DNA of 64,000 bases from contig NC_063446.1 in NCBI RefSeq assembly GCF_020379485.1, positions 11,889,597-11,953,596 of the forward strand, given 5' to 3'. The position numbers were made by a program, and so were the translations under genes. Origin of the DNA: Brassica napus. Its lineage: Eukaryota > Streptophyta > Magnoliopsida > Brassicales > Brassicaceae. This document shows positions 33,936 through 45,600 of this stretch, one piece after another (the first letter of the stretch is position 1; every line of letters starts with the position of its first letter). The notes beneath the pieces were generated by a model, which ran no database searches, was not told the DNA's origin, and saw only the letters and a program-made list of their open reading frames with translations.

Positions 33936-34563
33936 TTTGATATCTCCCTAATCCCAAAACTCATCTGCACTAACGCTAAAGACATGATATCTCCCTACGA
34001 GTACAAGAGGACTAACCCCTAAATTCTAACGTATGTAAAATATTATTGTGTTCATTTCCTCTGTATTCACTGTCCTTCGCATTCATGGTTTCTTGCAGTA
34101 ATCAGTGTGTACATTCTTGATGAAGAATAATACCTCTTAGAAATCGGAAACAAGAACGCATGTTGGCTAAAATAAGATTTTTTTTTAAAAAAAATGCATA
34201 TAAGATTACATAAATACCATGTAATTGGTTCAGTTTCAGATAAGTTTACATAAATATATTTTTGGAATTTTTGTTTTGAAATATGATTGTGTTAGATTGT
34301 ATGATACTATATGTATGCTCGTTTTAGTTTAATTTTTTTTTTTGTGTTTGGTGGTGTTGTCCCATCCCTACAAAAAGAATATCATTATTATTTTATTTTA
34401 TGTTTTGTTAGAAGAATACTGTAGTATCATTAATTGAATCATCCTTAACGTAAATAAAGTACTATAATGTATACAGTAGTTTTAGAAACCTAAATACAGA
34501 CAGAAGTTTTTTTGGTAATGATTATGGGTCCATTTTTTAGCTAAAGACCACGAAAGCTGGAAC

Positions 34564-35205
34564 TAGGCTGAGCATTTGATCCGAAACCGACTGAAAATTT
34601 ATAAGTATTTAACTGGATCTAATTTTTTTTACCAAAAAATGGATCCAAAAAGAACTGACTCGAATAGATCCAAATTCGAAAAGTCCAACCTGAATAGACC
34701 TGACTTGATAAGAATTGATTCATGCAAACAAGTATATCCAAAACGATAACTTTATGTGTTATATTTATATTTTAATTTATGATTTAGTTGAGTGTCTTTT
34801 TGTTTATGATTTTCATTATTATTTTTGTAATATTTTTAAGTATGAAATTTTAAATGCCTAATTTAGAGTTTACAAATATTTAATTTCAGTTAAAAATTAT
34901 TTTATTTCAGTTATTAGTTGTTTATTTTGGTTATTAGATAAATATGATAGATTTCAGCTAAATTTAGATGGAATTTAAGTATTTCGAGTTCTAAATACCC
35001 AAACCACACCGAATTCGTTACATACCCTAAAATTATATGTATTCTACAAGTATTTTAATTATAGATCCGAACCGACCCAATCCTGAAAGAAACCAATCTA
35101 AACCCGAACAAAAAAAATTCAAATATTTAGTTGGGTCCAAATGTATAGGATCCAAATAATCTCGATCCAAAAGAAACCGATCGGAAGACCCAATGCCCAG
35201 AACTA
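34564..35205. mobile_element. Non-autonomous hAT element 4
   Basis: A perfect 8-bp duplication GCTGGAAC flanks it (34556-34563 and 35206-35213). The ends TAGGCTGAGCATT and, from the right, TAGTTCTGGGCATT are an imperfect terminal repeat of the TAGGNCTGGGCA family. Subterminal regions contain many GATCCAAA and GACCC words; the centre is AT-rich. No coding capacity. Confidence 0.9.
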
Positions 35206-35817
35206 GCTGGAACGGTCAATTCAAGTTCAAGTTCAGGTCGTTACAAGTTGAGTTGTGAATTATTGTAAATATATTAAAAATCATAATGTGGACTTTTTAA
35301 GATGATCCCTCGAATTGCATTTGCTTATATAAAAAGTAAATAATTTAATTGTTTTTGAATTGATTGTATAAGTGATTATGCAAAAGTAAAACCTTACATG
35401 AGGTGGTAACAGACATGCAAGCTTATTGTGAGGTGATTCATGAGTTATAGCATTCATGAATCAAACGGTCTTTTATGTAACATTGGATATAACAGCAAAC
35501 ACTCTCTAACTTCTTTCTTGTGCCCCAATTCGATCGGAGGGGGGCAGTGGGGCACGATCTTCAGCTTGCTGGTCCATTTTTGAATTCCAGTCACTATCGA
35601 GTATAATAACAATGTCTGTTGTTTGCAAGTTCAAACCAAAGACTACCGGCAACGCACGTGTGCTAAGAACAACCATGAAGACTTGTGTGACTTGTGATGA
35701 TGTTCAATGAAAAAATAGTTTGGCCCAGCTCAAAATAAAAATCAAATCGCAAAAAAATGAATCATAAATTTGTAACCTAGAAAAAAATAAAGTTAATAGG
35801 AGAAAAATATATATTTA

Positions 35818-37212
35818 GGCCGTGTTCATTTGTACATCTGGAAGATGCATCCAAATGGTCCATCTAGATGTCTTATCCAGATGCTCCACTGGGTGTTGTT
35901 CGTTTTTTCATTTCGTCCATGCATCCAGATGAATCATCTGAATGCAACTATGTTCGTTTACTTTTCATTTTTTAACTTCCATCTACATCCAGGTGGACTT
36001 GTTAATAAAATAATTAAAATATATTTTTTTACGTTTCGGCGGAAAAATAGCATTTTTACGGTTTTGGCAGAAAATATTTTTGAGGTTTTTGAGGAAAAAT
36101 GTGTTTTTGGCGAAAAAGTGCATTTTTGTGGTTATGGCGGAAAAATACGTTTTTATGGGTTTGGCGGAAAAATACATTTTTGCGGTTTGGACGGGAAAAG
36201 TGTGTTTTGCGGTTTTGGCGGGAAAAGTGTTTTTGACGGGAAAAGTTTTTTTTCACGATTTTAGCGGGAAAAGTTTTTTTCGCGATTTTGGCGGGAAAAG
36301 TTTTTTCATGATTTTGGCGGGAAAAGCATTTTTACGTTTTCGACGGGAAAATACATTTTTTCGGTTTTGGGTGGGAAAATACATTTTTTCGATTTTGGCG
36401 GGAAAATGCGTTTTTCCGATTTTGGCGAGAAAATGCGTTTTCCAGTTTTGGTGGGAAAATGTGTTTTTCCGGTTTTGGCGGAAAAATTCTGTTTTCCGGT
36501 TTTGGCGGGAAAATTGTGTTTTCCGGTTTTGGCGGAAAAATACGTTTTTCCGGTTTTGGCGGGAAAATGCATTTTTTCGGTTTTGGCGGGAAAAATCAAT
36601 TTTTCCGGTTTTGGCGGGAAAATTCCGTTTTCCAGTTTTGACGAGAAAATTGTGTTTTTCCAGTTTTGGCGGGAAAATGCTTTTTGCGGTTTTGGCCGAA
36701 AAATGCTTTTTGGAGTTTGGCGAAAAAATTCATTTTTTTGGGTTTTGGCGGGAAAATGCGTTTTTTTTTTGTTTTGACGGGAAAATGCATTTTTTCGGTT
36801 TTGGTCGAAAAGTGTGGTTTTACTGGTTTGGCCGAAAAATGTGTTTTTATGGAAATGTGTGTTTTACGTTTTTTTGCGGAAAAACGCATCTTGCGGTTTT
36901 GGCGGGAAAATGTGTTTTTCAGTTTTTGCGAGAAAATACATTTTTGGTTATAGCAGAAAAATATATATGCAAAAAATTAGAATTTAGGGTTTGAAAATAA
37001 TATTTTGATTTTAAAAGGTCATTTTTGTCATTTATCATTTTGGACTGAACTAGATGCATCTGCATCCAGATGCACCATCAACACTCACCTTCATTTGCGT
37101 GAGAATTTGAGATGAGTTTTTAAAAATTCAACTGGGTGATCCATCTGGATGTAACATTATAATGGATAAAACGAACATCGATTTCCATCTAGGTGAGCAA
37201 ACGAACATGGAC
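35818..37212. mobile_element. MITE-like element carrying an E2F-site minisatellite
   Basis: The ends GGCCGTGTTCATTTG and, from the right, GTCCATGTTCGTTTG form terminal inverted repeats flanked by TA (35816-35817 and 37213-37214). A TA target site would suggest Tc1/Mariner or a related MITE, but two bases are weak evidence. Both shoulders contain repeated CATCCAGATG and CATCTGGATG words that can fold together. The 0.9-kb centre is a tandem array described separately. I see no transposase. Confidence 0.75.
36036..36960. repeat. Minisatellite of E2F consensus sites
   Basis: Roughly 35 imperfect units of mostly 24-27 bp have the core TTTTGGCGGGAAAA followed by a T-rich spacer such as TGCGTTTTTCCGG. 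By eye I count eleven exact copies of the 14-mer and many one- or two-base variants. TTTGGCGGGAAA is the classical E2F/DP binding site. Because unit lengths are often multiples of three and lack stops, long open frames (for example 36080-36994 on plus) appear on both strands. They are low-complexity artefacts, not genes. Confidence 0.93.
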
Positions 37213-37214
37213 TA

Positions 37215-38730
37215 AGTTAGCACATGTTTCATGGTTTTGAGTTCAGTATTTTTTACCCAGCATATAAACAAAATTGTTATCCTTTATTATAAGCTGATAA
37301 ACTTAATTAAAGATTAAATTTCTATATTTTATAGTGTTTTATATATATTCTCATCCTAATAAAAAAGGTTTAGATCATTTTTAATTAGTAAATCTAAATT
37401 CCAAACCATGTACTCTAAACTTAGAAGGCAATTTCTACATGTTATGTGGCCCGATATTCTTTTTCTATCTTCAAGGAAAAGGGAGAAGTACTGTATAGAT
37501 AACATCATAAGAGTTGCACATGCTTGCATTAAATTAAAGGCAGAAGTATCCAGCTTAGTTTCACAATAGCAGTCGTTGTTACTGAATTTGACAGACTCAA
37601 ACCAACTGTACAAAACACACACACAACACAAACATTACAGAGAATCTGAGAGAGACATTTTGGAAGAGAAATGGTGTAACAATGAGGTTCTCTTACTCAC
37701 TTAGAAGCAAACATATTTGTGAGTTCTTAGGGGGATGAACCCTAATCAATGATACTCTCTTTCTCTCTTATTTTGGACCCTCCAATATTGACACTTCTCC
37801 ATCTATGTAACCTCCCAGGAGACAATAACCATTTCATCATCTCTATCTCTATCTTGTGAACTACATTCGTCCCCGTCTACTTGTACGGTGCTTTTTGATC
37901 GATTAAAACTCACATGTAAATGCTAAGTTACCTTATCATACAGATTCATAATCAGAGTTTATATCTGCCAAGTATAATCCTGCTCACATTTAGCAACATC
38001 ATTGCAGAGTTCTGTAGTACTCCATGTAGACAAGTCAAGAAGTGATCTGATTCTAGAGCCAAGCATTTCTGCAGATCAAACTGATGCATGAATCATAAAC
38101 CAGGGTCAACTTTTGATAGAATAGATTAATATACTTTACCTAAAAAGTTTTGTTGCTTTTTCATTTAAGTATTAGTTTTGAAGTTTTACTTTTTATATTC
38201 GATTTTAAGCCGTCTTTTTTTCTTTTCAGTTGCATTCCTACATAAAAATTTCAAATGATTAAAAGAAAACAACTTTAAGGAATTAACCTTATATTCCAAG
38301 ATATTCGTCTCCAAGAGTTAAGAGAAAACTTAGCATAGATCTTTAGTCTAATTCTTGCGGGAACACATGTTCCTATCAACTTTCTCGAAGAAGATTTAGA
38401 CCCATCCCTGGACTCCTTCCTTCAGATCTTATCTCCTCTCTATCTCTGCTCTTATTCACTTATGGAGTAGTCTTAATCCCCCCCATGAACTTCAAGAACT
38501 CTGACAGCAATTTGAACTAAGCAAAAAAAGTGTAGAGCAGTTTTTTTATTGCACATCAATCTAATTATAGAGTGTGTGTGTTCGTACAATTTCGTATGAA
38601 AATGCAACTTTATGAGCAAAAATGATTGAATAAAAGTACTGTATCATTTTAAAGTTGCCCATATCTCACCCCTTTTGGCTACCTGTCATGTTCAAACATT
38701 TAATGAGGAGCTCTGATAACTCTACTTCAT
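37215..38730. other. Gene-free stretch before the SAUR gene
   Basis: It contains the upstream region of the SAUR gene. I see no gene with family character; a minus-strand open frame at 37356-37631 has no recognisable features. Confidence 0.5.
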
Positions 38731-38731
38731 A

Positions 38732-38741
38732 TATATATAAA
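38732..38741 (+). promoter_or_regulatory. TATA box of the SAUR gene
   Basis: TATATATAAA lies about 100 bases upstream of the SAUR ATG at 38842. A start of transcription about 30 bases downstream would leave a leader of roughly 70 bases, normal for SAUR genes. Confidence 0.6.
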
Positions 38742-38841
38742 CCCATTCTTCACCTTGTACTCTCATCCAAAGATACATCCTCTCATCACAACATTCTATC
38801 TATCTTAACTTACTATATATCAATCTTCTCCTCCTACTAAA

Positions 38842-39216
38842 ATGAAGAGCAAGTTCATCAAGTCCTGCGAAAAGAAACTCAAAATGATGACATGCAAAGT
38901 CATAACCCCTTGTACGTTTTGCAAGACATGCTGCCAAAGAATTTACCAGGCGTTCGAGAAGAAAGCTGAGGTGATACCAAAGGATGTCCCCAAGGGACAC
39001 TTGGTTGTCTATGTCGGTGAGGAGTCCAGGAGGTTTGTGATAAAGATCAGCTTGCTTACACACCCACTCTTCAAGGCATTGCTGGATCAAGCACAGGATG
39101 CTTACGGTTTCAGTGCTGACTCCAGACTATGGATTCCATGCGATGTGAGTACCTTCCTCCATGTTGTCCGTTGCGCTGGTGCTCCACGGCGTCAGAACAA
39201 GTGCATGTGTATCTAG
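38842..39216 (+). CDS. SAUR-family auxin-responsive protein
   Basis: This intronless gene of 124 residues has the SAUR core VPKGHLVVYVGEESRRFVIK followed by THPLFKALLDQAQDAYGF (about residues 49-92). SAUR proteins promote cell expansion, mainly by inhibiting PP2C.D phosphatases and so activating plasma-membrane proton pumps. The N-terminal 45 residues are lysine- and cysteine-rich (TPCTFCKTCCQR), a feature of a SAUR subgroup. The tail CMCI could be a cysteine-containing membrane-attachment motif, which I only infer. Position corresponds to At2g37030. PAL1, which follows in Arabidopsis, is absent downstream. Confidence 0.95.
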   Translation: MKSKFIKSCEKKLKMMTCKVITPCTFCKTCCQRIYQAFEKKAEVIPKDVPKGHLVVYVGEESRRFVIKISLLTHPLFKALLDQAQDAYGFSADSRLWIPCDVSTFLHVVRCAGAPRRQNKCMCI

Positions 39217-40974
39217 GAAGGTTCTTGTACTGGGAACTCGAGACATTCATTGATTTATCCGGGTCCACGTTTCCCAAAGAGAATGTTTGTTAATGCTAAG
39301 CTATTGCACTACACTAAGAATGTAAAACTTTTTGTATTGAATGTCAATAATTCAGCTGGGAGAAAATGTTATTAGCTAAATGGCAAGCAATAAACTCATT
39401 TAAAGTTATGTATCACACTTCTCCATCTCCAACGCCACACGTGAAGCCACTAATGCCCGAGCTTGTTACTCAATAGAACACATTAAAACATGAAAAGTGA
39501 CTGAAGAAACATACAAGAGAGAAAGCACATAACAGTTTCACCTTCCCACACATCTCAAGACAAAGGCCGAGCCGTCTTGAGAGCATTGTATTGCTCCGGG
39601 AATACGTTTGCAAAACATATGGCAGATTCGGGTACGGGCATGAATGGTAATTGAGATACTCATATTAATTACACTTCTTTGAACAATAGTATTTGAGATA
39701 AATACTATTGATCAAAGAAATGTAATTGTGACCAAAATATTAATTACACTTCTTTGACCAATAGTATTTGAGATAAATAAAATTATTTATAAAATCAATG
39801 CAATTTGTAATTAATTTTCAACTGAAAGTAAGTATAATTTGCATTGGAATTGTAAAATGACATTTTTTGTGTAACAAGAAAAAAATGTTAGAATGATACT
39901 TATTATGAAATAGAGGGAGTATACATTTTTGGATTGAGTTAGTTTGTATAAACCTAATAATATCCAAATAACCTATATGTTTATAAATGTCATCAAACAA
40001 CTTATAAAAAAAAAGTAAAAATTATCGCCTGCACGCTCCCATTACTTACCTAATTTTAAGTGATTTCTTACCTTTTTTTCATAAATCAAGTCCATAATAG
40101 AAACCACCAAGTTTACCCAAAGAGATGGTTTAGTTTTTGTCGGAGTGTTCACACAATAAAAGGATCTTGTCATGCAGTGTTTGCCTCTTAACAATTTAGT
40201 ACAGATGATCCAAATGGAGAGAAAATACAAATGGAGTTTCGACTGAATAAAATAAAACCAATACGTCGAATACAATTAGAGTTTGAAACGTACTTAAACG
40301 AAGAGAAGATTCTAACGCCTATTGGGAAAGGCAAAAGAAACATACTCCATTTTTTGACCCAAAAAAAAAACATACTCCATTTTAGTAATGCAAGAGACAG
40401 AGTGCTCATTGGCCGATGCGACAATGGTTTAGGAAGTCGATAAAACAGTTAAACACTCATATCTCAAGTTTGTCTAATCTTCCTAAACCCTATGGTGCCA
40501 TCTTCTCAATGTTTGACGGTTGCTGGAGTATTATTAGTCTCAATGCAAAAAAAAAATATTTTACCTTTTAATTGATCCATGCATTTTATTGGCGTTTTCG
40601 AAAATAATGGCGTTTTCGAAAATAAAAATATTTTAGCCTTTTTACAATTTTCAATAGAGTAGCTTGACGAAAATAAAGTAAAAAACAAGTTCAACTATAT
40701 CCGAATAAAATCTGACTATCTGTATAATTAAGATATTGATCACATCATGCTTAGGAATGATTAATTAAATTCTGGTGTTTAACCCTAATTGATATATCTA
40801 AATTTCTTATTCAAACCTTTTTCAAATCTATCTACAAGATCACACAACTTGAAGTCTTGAACATATCCATGCTCTGTTTTAATCTATCTACAAAATCTTT
40901 TTACCACTTATTTGCCAAAAAAATTATAACATTGATTGATGACTTTGAATTTGTCAATTTCTTAATATGAGGAT
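39217..40974. other. Gene-free stretch, PAL1 position
   Basis: AT-rich DNA with a hairpin-forming repeat at 39664-39780 (listed separately) that is probably part of a transposon ending near AGAGGGAGTATAC (39911-39923). I find no trace of a phenylalanine ammonia-lyase exon here or up to 42693. Confidence 0.5.
39675..39719. repeat. 20-bp hairpin within a 75-bp direct repeat
   Basis: Arms 39675-39694 and 39700-39719 pair over 20 bases with one mismatch around the loop GAGAT. The left arm, with its flank (ATTAATTACACTTCTTTGA and CAATAGTATTTGAGATAAAT), is repeated 75 bp further on from 39739. This is most simply a foldback core of a small transposon. Confidence 0.85.
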
Positions 40975-41690
40975 TAGGCCTGGGCAGTTCGGGTCTTCGG
41001 GTCGGGTTCGGGCCGGTTCTTTCGGGTCCGGGTCTTTTTGGGTCCTAAATATTTAGACCCAATAGGTACTTAGAAATTTTCGGTTCAGGTCGGTTCTTCT
41101 CGGATCCGGGTCGGTTCGGGTCTATAATTAAAATACCCATAAAATACCCGTAATTTTTCGGGTCCATATCGAGTCCGGGTCAGGTTCGGGTATTTAGGAT
41201 TTGAAAAGGACATGATATACTCAATTCCATCAACTTAGTTGAATATTTGTCATATATATCTAAAATTTTACAAAATGACTTATATGAAACTATTAATAAT
41301 TAAAATAAAATATTTAAAAACTCTAAATTTTACATTTTAAAGCTTTATATTACTTAAAATGTTAAAAAATAATAACAAATGTTGTTCACAAAAGATATTT
41401 CAACTAAATCATAAAATAATATATATATAATAGAACACAAAAAAATCATAGTTTTAGATATACATGTTTTTAAGTCGGGTACAAATCGGTTCTTATCGGG
41501 TCGGGTCTATTCGGGTCGGTTCTTCGAGTCCGGATCTATCCGGGTCGGTTCCTTTTCGGTTTCGGTTATTTCGGGTTAAAAAATTTAGATCCAAAAGGTA
41601 CTTGTAAATTTTCGGTCCGGTTCCGGATCAAGTATTTTTGGGTCGGTTTCGGTTCGGGTCTTCAGATCCAGGTTAAAATGCCAGGGCCTA
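40975..41690. mobile_element. Non-autonomous hAT element 5
   Basis: The ends TAGGCCTGGGCA and, from the right, TAGGCCCTGGCA are inverted repeats. A perfect 8-bp ATGAGGAT flanks them (40967-40974 and 41691-41698). Both arms are built from repeated TCGGGTC/TCGGTTC words; the centre is AT-rich and non-coding. Same family as elements 1, 2 and 4. Confidence 0.92.
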
Positions 41691-41698
41691 ATGAGGAT

Positions 41699-42693
41699 GA
41701 TAGGAGTACATTTTGTCTACATTATTGTTAGTTAGAAAAGGACTACAATATTTCACTCAAGTTATATCTTACATTTTATTATGTTAAAACATTATGGAAA
41801 ACACTGAATTTCAAGTTTTCTAAATTTCAAACATTATAAAACCATAGAACATGTATGTGGGAGACTTATTTTGGGAATGCTGTCACGTGTGTCCCACTCG
41901 TTTGAGTCACTACTAGGGTCGATTAGTTAACGATCAACTTTTCTATTTGATGTCGATAAAGAGAATAATTAATGTTGTTTATTTCCTTCTTCTTCTTGGG
42001 ATACCGAAAACACTTCGACGTATACGGTTCAAAACAAAAACTTATCTTTGTATCTGTGACAAAATAAAGTCAAGTATCTTGATCAAAATAAAAATAAAGA
42101 ATAAAGTCAAGAATATACCGAATAAAAACTGAATTTCTGTCATTAATCAGATTCATGTTTAGCGTATGATATATCAGAATATTTATCGTTTTTCTCAGTT
42201 ACAAAATAATCATTTTCACTTAAACAAACATGTAGATTATTATAAAAATTCGCTTATCGGGAAACATGAAACGACACCGTTTTGGTAGAAACAGCAGTGG
42301 ACTGAGAATCCTCTACGTTATGAAAAGTTGGACCACACATGATCTGGACCATTAAATTAAGTGTAAAGCCATAAGAACCGTTAGATGTCAAAAACTCGAA
42401 GCCAGTAGAGTCCAGGCGAAGATGGACCCCATATTTCACCTTTAATACCTTTCTCTCTCTCCCTCCACTCCGGTGCAAAAGCTGCTCACATAAGAAAAGC
42501 AAACACTTAACGAGGAAGAAACAAACTCATCTCTTCCACGCCCCCCTTAAGTGTTTTAATTGTGTTAATCAGATCTCTCTCAAGAGTTTAAGACAAGTAC
42601 TTAACTTTAGGTTCTGTTTCTGGGAATTTCTAATTATTCCCTAACTTTTCTGAGATCACATTCACTTTTTTTGTAAAACTGTTGAACAGTGTT
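41699..42693. other. Receptor-kinase upstream region
   Basis: This is the promoter and leader region of the receptor-kinase gene. CT-rich stretches near 42450-42600 are typical of a plant 5' leader. I do not assign a TATA box. Confidence 0.45.
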
Positions 42694-45600
42694 ATGTCCG
42701 AGCTGGAGATGATGAGAGTCTCACTGCTTTTGTCGTGTCTGCTAGCTTCAACTTGTCTCTTCACTTCTTCATCTGCTCAATCCGCAGGTAATTGTCTGTT
42801 TTTGAGTACTCTCTGATGTTTTCTTAGTAAGGTTTCTCCTTTATTTTGAAAATCTCGCCTTTCGTTAGTTCCCTGAGTTGAGATTTGAGAAAAAAATGGA
42901 ATCTTTGTAGGAATTGAAATTGATTCCAACATAAAAACTCAAACTTTTGTTATTGTTGATGATGGGGGCAGGTTTTGTGAGCTTGGATTGTGGAGGCACA
43001 GAGCCATTCACTGATGAACTTGGACTTAACTGGACACCTGATGATCACCATCTCTTCGGAGCAACCGCTAATATATCTTCACTCAACGAAACAAAGACTC
43101 AGTACACCACTCTAAGACACTTCCCTGCCGACTCAAGAAAATACTGCTACACTCTCAACGTCACAAGCAGGAACCGTTACCTCGTGAGAGCCACTTTCCT
43201 TTACGGCAACTTCGACAGCAACAATGTGTATCCCAAATTCGATATCTCCCTGGGAGCAACTCATTGGACGACCATCGTTATCTCCGAAGCCGCCACGGTT
43301 GAAACGGCGGAGCTGGTGTTTCTGGCTTCTAGTCCTAGTGTTAGTGTTTGTTTGTCCAATGCCACGACGGGACAGCCGTTTATATCCACTCTTGAGCTTA
43401 GACAGTTGAATGGTTCAATGTATCTCACTGAGTTTGAAGACAAGTTTCATCTCAGTGTGTCCGCACGGATAAACTTCGGTGCAGAAACTGAAGATCCTGT
43501 GAGGTTAGTCCGTTTCCTTGGATAGATGTTTTAGAAAAAAAATATTTCACAATGTTTCTTATGAAAAAAATTGATAATTGCAAAAAATGATGCATTTATA
43601 ATAGTGATTTAATGTGTTTCTTAATACTCCCACACATTAATAAAATCATTAAACTTTCTATTATACCCCTAACGAATACACTGTTTTATTTGTTAATTAA
43701 CGAGCTGAGAGATAAGGATAAAAGTGGAAAATCCATCAAATATTTGCATTGAAAATATAAAAACACATTTATAATGAAACAAAAATTTAAACTGTACAAC
43801 AATATTTAAAATGAAACGGAGGGAATATATGTGAAGTGAGGTAGTAGTTCATAATCTGCTTCTTGAGTCCACATTGTGCGGAGAGAATAAGTTGTTGATT
43901 GCAGGTATCCGGATGATCCATATGACAGAATATGGGAATCTGATTTGCTAAAGAAAGCTAACTATCTCGTGGATGTTGCTGCTGGTACCATGAGAGTGTC
44001 AACCACATCCCCTATCGACAACGGCGCGGTGATGGACAAACCTCCACAGAAGGTTATGCAGACGGCTGTGGTGGGTACCAACGGGTCCTTAACTTACAGG
44101 ATGAATCTCGAAGGCTTCCCTGGTAACGGCCGGGCCTTCACATACTTCGCTGAGATAGAGGATTTGGCTGAAGACGAGTCGAGGAAGTTCAGGTTGATTC
44201 TGCCTGATCATCCTGAGTACAGCAAATCTATTGTTGACGTCAAGGAGAACACTCAGAGAGCGTACAAGGTTTACGAGCCTGGCTATGTAAACATAACCCT
44301 TCCTTATGTGCTCAACTTCCGGTTCGCTAAAACGGCTGATTCCTCGAGAGGACCTATTCTGAATGCTATGGAGATTAGTAAGTACCTGGAGAAGAGTGAT
44401 GGTTCTGTTGATGGTGAGTTTTTTGCGTTTCTTTTTTTTTGTGGGTTTAGTGTTTAGTGTTGTGGTGTCTCTAAGGTGGTTGATTGTGTTTGCAGCAAGT
44501 GTTATGGCTGATTTGGCATCTCTATATTCTTCAACTGTATGGGGTCAAGAAGGTGGTGACCCATGTTTACCGTCACCGTGGTCGTGGGTGACTTGCAGTT
44601 CTGATCCACAGCCAAGAGTTGTTACTGTGTAAGTAGCTTTATTTGAAGCATGAGCATCTTATGATGGTTCATTATTTTTTACTTTGCCTGTTGTTAATTG
44701 CTTCAGCAAGCTGTCGGATATGAACTTGACCGGAGAGATACCTTCTGAACTGACGCAGTTGACTGGTTTGGTTGAGCTGTAAGTTACTTCACTTTTGTTA
44801 TCTTTAGAAACATATAGATGTGTTTCTCTGTTATTGATGTTGCAACTTCTTGTCCATGGCAGATTGCTTGATGGGAACTCTTTGACAGGTTCAATACCGG
44901 ACTTCTCTAGGTGTCTGAACCTGAAAATAATGTAAACAACACACTCTCTTTAGGATCAAAGTTGTCTATTGGTTTTGTATACATGCTGATGGACTAAATT
45001 TTTTTGATGTGGCAGTCACCTGGAGAACAACCGGTTAACCGGAAAGATCCCTTCCTCGTTGGCTAAGCTCCCAAATCTTACGGAACTGTAAGCAACTTAG
45101 AAAAGGATCTTAACTGATATGGTGGTTGGACAATGATTGTGTTCTTAACTTGCATGATGGTTTGCAGGTACTTGCAGAACAATATGTTAACGGGGGAAAT
45201 ACCATCCAGCCTGACCAAGAACGTGATCTCGAAGTAAGTCTTTTCGTCTGATTCAAGTACAGAGTTAAACTATTTTAGCTAGATCAGTACACTCATGTTT
45301 TCTTCTATGTGTGTATATTGTGCAGCTTCTCTGGGAACTATAATCTTAAAGAAGGTGGAGATAAAGGGAGGAAGCTCGGTGTCATCATTGGTGCATCAGT
45401 TGGTGCTATTGTTCTCCTAATCGTCACCATTATCTCTCTCATGTGCATGTGCAAACTAAAGGAGGATAACAAGATGAGGAAAACTTCAGGTATTTTGTTT
45501 TACTCTTTTGCATCTTGTGTTTGGATTAATGTTACTCACCTTTTTCGTTTTTGGTTTACTTTCAGCAGAGTTAACAACTCGTCCCACGCATGTTCAAAGA

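Noticed and set aside
36080..36994. A 304-residue open frame (and shorter ones in other frames) as a protein gene
   Set aside because: It is the translation of a 24-27-bp minisatellite. Several frames on both strands are open for the same reason, and the sequence has no domain character.
37356..37631. 91-residue minus-strand open frame
   Set aside because: No conserved motif, no clear start context and no neighbour relation; probably chance.
42947..42971. Separate start of the receptor-kinase exon 2 frame
   Set aside because: The start-like codon is TTG inside intron 1. A good acceptor at 42970-42971 and a signal-peptide exon at 42694-42787 give a frame-closed gene.
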